From Gracilibacillus orientalis (GTDB lineage: Bacteria; Bacillota; Bacilli; Bacillales; Amphibacillaceae), in contig NZ_FOTR01000004.1 in the NCBI RefSeq assembly GCF_900114645.1, positions 248,001 through 312,000 of the forward strand: 64,000 nucleotides of DNA. Direction: 5' to 3'. The notes below the pieces were generated by a model. That model had not been told where the DNA came from. It searched no databases and worked only from the letters and a program-made list of their open reading frames with translations. Position numbers and translations under genes: made by a program. This document shows, in pieces, positions 61,582 to 64,000 of this stretch. Numbering within the stretch: the first letter of the stretch is position 1; every line of letters starts with the position of its first letter.

Positions 61582-64000
61582 TTATTCTTCGTTTTGTTCT
61601 TCTTGTTGATCATTTTGCTCATTCTCTTCCTGCTGATCTTCTTCTTCAGATTGTTGCTCATCTTCATTTGGTTGTTCTTCTTGTTCTTCTTGTTCTTCTT
61701 GTTCTTCATCTTCTTGCTCATTTTGATCAGACTCTTGTTCTTCATTTTCGATTCCTTGTGTAGATACTTGGACACTTGCAGAAGGACCTCGTACATCATT
61801 ATTTTTTAGGAATGGAGTAACATGAATCGTGTAGTTCTTATTAGATTCAAGCTGAGTTATATTAACAGAGTTTTTATTTGTATTAAACTCATCAATCGTC
61901 TGACCACCATCTTGAACGACAATTTCAAACTCAATCGGTCCATTTTGCTCGTATTCCCAGCTAATTAATGCTGCTCGGTTTGCCGGATCAAAAGTTTGAC
62001 TTAATTGGCTGACCTGTGGAAGTTCTTCCGTTTCTTCTTCTGGAACTTCAACTGTTACTGTCGCTGGATCACTTTCCATATCATCAGTAACGGCAATAAC
62101 TTCAATAGTATAAGTTGTTCCTTTATCTACATTAGAAATTTCTACTTCTTTGTTATCAGTTGTGGTTAAATCATTTAATGAACCATCTGTACCAGCTGAA
62201 ACCTTGAATTGTACATCATCTTCTTCATGATCCCATTCTGCTGTAATCCTGTTATTTTCTCCATCATATGAAGCACTTAGATTACTCACTGTTTCAAGTT
62301 CATCAAATTTTTCAGAGACCGCACTAGGTTCTGTTCCTTTAACGAATAGCTCAGAGACAATTTCAGAATCTGGTGTATATTCACTAGGTCTCTTCGCAGG
62401 GTTAGAACCTTTTTCGACTTGTACTTCCACAACAGAATCTGGTTTCACAAAATTTTGTGTCTCCATATCTTGCGAAATAAAACTCATCGTTTCCCTGAAT
62501 AAATCATGTGCTATCTTGGTATTGTTAAGTGCTTTACGCTCTTTATCATTGCCGGTCCAAACGGCCACTGTATAATTGGTAGTATATCCTGCAAACCATG
62601 AATCTGGACTTCCGTCACCTTCTTCTTCAGTAAGGTTGGTTGTACCTGTTTTACCAGCAAGTTGTAATCCTGAAACATTAGCTCTTGTACCTGTTCCTTC
62701 TGTCACTACAGATTTTAACATATCAGTAATCATGTAAGCAGTGCTGTCTGCCATAGCCACTTCGGACTCTGATTCTAACTCATCTGAACGGCGATCAGGA
62801 TAATCAACACGAATAACGGAAAATGGTTCATGATAAATACCTTCATTACCAAAGGCAGTATAGGCACCAGCCATTTCTAAAGGAGTAACACCATTACCTG
62901 TTCCTCCGATAGTATCGCCTATTGTTAAATCTTCTTCAAAGTCGATGCCTAAACCTTCTGCAAATGATCTAGCATCACTCATACCAACTTCATCAAATGT
63001 TTTTACTGCAGGTACGTTTAATGATTGTTGTAGGGCATACCTTGCAGTCATCCAGCCTTGATAACTTCCATTCCAATTTGTGATCACGCTGTCTGTTCCT
63101 GCGATTGGATATGGTTTATCATCGTTTAGTTGATGATAAGTAGACCATTCTAAATATTCTATAGCTGGTCCATAAGCCAATAGGGGTTTCATAACAGAAC
63201 CACCTTGACGACCGTTACCATCTATTGCATAGTTCCAACCATCATTTTCACGATTTCTACCTGGTCCAATTGCTCTGATAGCACCTGTTTTTGTATCAAG
63301 CACTGTTAGACCAACCTGCATATCTTCGTCATCACTATAATCAATCGGATTATCGTCTGCATCACTTAATAAAAACTCAACCTGTTCTTGTGCGTCTGGA
63401 TCTAATGTGGTGTGGACATCTAAACTATCTTTATAAATATCCGCGCCGGTTTTTTCTTCGACTTCTTTACGGACTTGTTGTATAAAGCCTTCATATTTCA
63501 CAAAGTCTGGTTTCTTATCTGTCAATAAATCTTCAATATTAACCTCTCTAGCTTCATTCGCTTCTTCTTCACTAATTTTGTTGTGCTGCACCATTAAGTT
63601 TAGCACAGTATTCATTCTTTCTTTTGTTAAATCAGGGTTTGCAAATGGATCATACGCAGTAGGTCGTTGTGGTAAACCAGCTAAAATTGCTGCCTCTGCG
63701 AGAGTTAATTCACTTAGGTCTGTTTTTCCAAAATACACTTCTGCTGCCATTGCCACACCGTAGGCTCCAGCCCCATAGTAAATCTTGTTGACATACATTT
63801 CCATAATCTGTTCTTTTGTATATTCTCGATCTAATTTTAATGCAAGCCATTGTTCCTGAACTTTTCTTTTCAATTTCTTGTCATTTGACAGAAATGACCC
63901 CTTCACAACCTGTTGGGTAATCGTACTCGCACCTTGAGCTCCAAATCCATCTCGGAAGTTGGCAATAATAGCTCCACCAATACGCCTGAAGTCAATTCCG
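61582..64000 (-). CDS. ponA: Class A penicillin-binding protein 1A/1B, N-terminus outside the window
   Basis: Bifunctional peptidoglycan synthase. The frame stays open to the window edge, so the ATG at 63906 is internal; upstream codons encode GASTITQQ of the glycosyltransferase domain. The transpeptidase domain shows the SxxK site GGSVMKP, an SLN motif and the LAGKTGTTN box. Two fibronectin type III-like modules follow, then a C-terminal tail of about 50 residues made mostly of Glu, Gln, Asp and Asn. At least 806 aa are visible. Convergent with nth. Confidence 0.95.
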   Translation of the reverse strand, partial: GIDFRRIGGAIIANFRDGFGAQGASTITQQVVKGSFLSNDKKLKRKVQEQWLALKLDREYTKEQIMEMYVNKIYYGAGAYGVAMAAEVYFGKTDLSELTLAEAAILAGLPQRPTAYDPFANPDLTKERMNTVLNLMVQHNKISEEEANEAREVNIEDLLTDKKPDFVKYEGFIQQVRKEVEEKTGADIYKDSLDVHTTLDPDAQEQVEFLLSDADDNPIDYSDDEDMQVGLTVLDTKTGAIRAIGPGRNRENDGWNYAIDGNGRQGGSVMKPLLAYGPAIEYLEWSTYHQLNDDKPYPIAGTDSVITNWNGSYQGWMTARYALQQSLNVPAVKTFDEVGMSDARSFAEGLGIDFEEDLTIGDTIGGTGNGVTPLEMAGAYTAFGNEGIYHEPFSVIRVDYPDRRSDELESESEVAMADSTAYMITDMLKSVVTEGTGTRANVSGLQLAGKTGTTNLTEEEGDGSPDSWFAGYTTNYTVAVWTGNDKERKALNNTKIAHDLFRETMSFISQDMETQNFVKPDSVVEVQVEKGSNPAKRPSEYTPDSEIVSELFVKGTEPSAVSEKFDELETVSNLSASYDGENNRITAEWDHEEDDVQFKVSAGTDGSLNDLTTTDNKEVEISNVDKGTTYTIEVIAVTDDMESDPATVTVEVPEEETEELPQVSQLSQTFDPANRAALISWEYEQNGPIEFEIVVQDGGQTIDEFNTNKNSVNITQLESNKNYTIHVTPFLKNNDVRGPSASVQVSTQGIENEEQESDQNEQEDEEQEEQEEQEEQPNEDEQQSEEEDQQEENEQNDQQEEQNEE

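Noticed and set aside
61449-61809. Leucine/phenylalanine-rich plus-strand frames
   Set aside because: They are the complement of the Glu/Gln-rich ponA tail, which yields hydrophobic codons.
1-64000. CRISPR arrays, tRNA or rRNA genes, prophage or transposase genes
   Set aside because: No regularly spaced direct repeats, no cloverleaf-like clusters and no transposase or integrase motifs were seen; the repeat islets are inverted palindromes, not CRISPR-like.

Overview
The window is AT-rich chromosomal DNA of an endospore-forming Bacillota (Bacillaceae). It carries cotJABC, sleB, ypeB, spoIVA, a SpoVIF-like gene, prsW and the seaA-type YIEGIA gene, and its gene order follows the Bacillus subtilis resC-to-ponA region closely. 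The low GC, many TTG/GTG starts, bacillithiol genes and menaquinone genes fit a halophilic or alkaliphilic bacillus of the Gracilibacillus/Virgibacillus/Oceanobacillus type. That genus-level guess is inference. No prophage, transposase, CRISPR array, rRNA or tRNA was seen.

Layout: 1-1.4 kb holds the end of resC and resD. At 1.4-2.6 kb, where resE would be expected, a cobalamin riboswitch leads a DUF4430 lipoprotein and an ECF S-component. At 2.6-4.4 kb lie sigX-rsiX with a SigX-type promoter. At 4.5-5.1 kb is a non-coding repeat islet. At 5.1-13.4 kb come fer, ypbB-recQ-ypbD-ypbE, the cotJ operon, ypdA, an asparaginase and prsW. At 13.6-19.3 kb lie sleB-ypeB, motI, cmk, plsC and a ribosomal S1-like gene. 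At 19.4-27 kb lie yphA, the YIEGIA pair, der, gpsA, a SpoVIF-like gene, yphE, yphF and spoIVA. At 27-38 kb lie hbs, hepS-menG-hepT-ndk-cheR and the aro supraoperon (aroC-aroB-aroH-hisC-tyrA-aroA). At 38-45 kb lie ypiA, ypiB, ypiF, qcrABC, ypjA, ypjB and a zinc metallopeptidase. At 45-52 kb is a long operon, mazG-dapB-mgsA-bshA-cca-birA-panBCD. At 52-64 kb lie a second islet, dinG, a degenerate metallo-beta-lactamase-fold protein, ypmA-ypmB-aspB-asnS, a third islet, dnaD-nth and the end of ponA.

The genes fall into a few functional groups: respiration (ResC, ResD, QcrABC, menaquinone side-chain and ring methylation), aromatic amino acids, pantothenate/biotin/lysine cofactor metabolism, bacillithiol (BshA, YpdA), envelope stress (SigX/RsiX, PrsW), sporulation and germination, and DNA replication/repair (RecQ, DinG, DnaD, Nth).

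The most unusual points are these. (1) A family of non-coding palindromic islets occurs in at least three intergenic regions, and two 114-nt copies show compensatory base changes in their stems. (2) The conserved small gene ypmA appears to start with ATA. (3) The B12 riboswitch has a readable L5-L13 kissing pair and a Shine-Dalgarno toggle. (4) resE, bshB1, the trp genes and mtrB are missing from their usual positions. (5) A secreted MBL-fold protein has lost every recognisable metal-binding motif.
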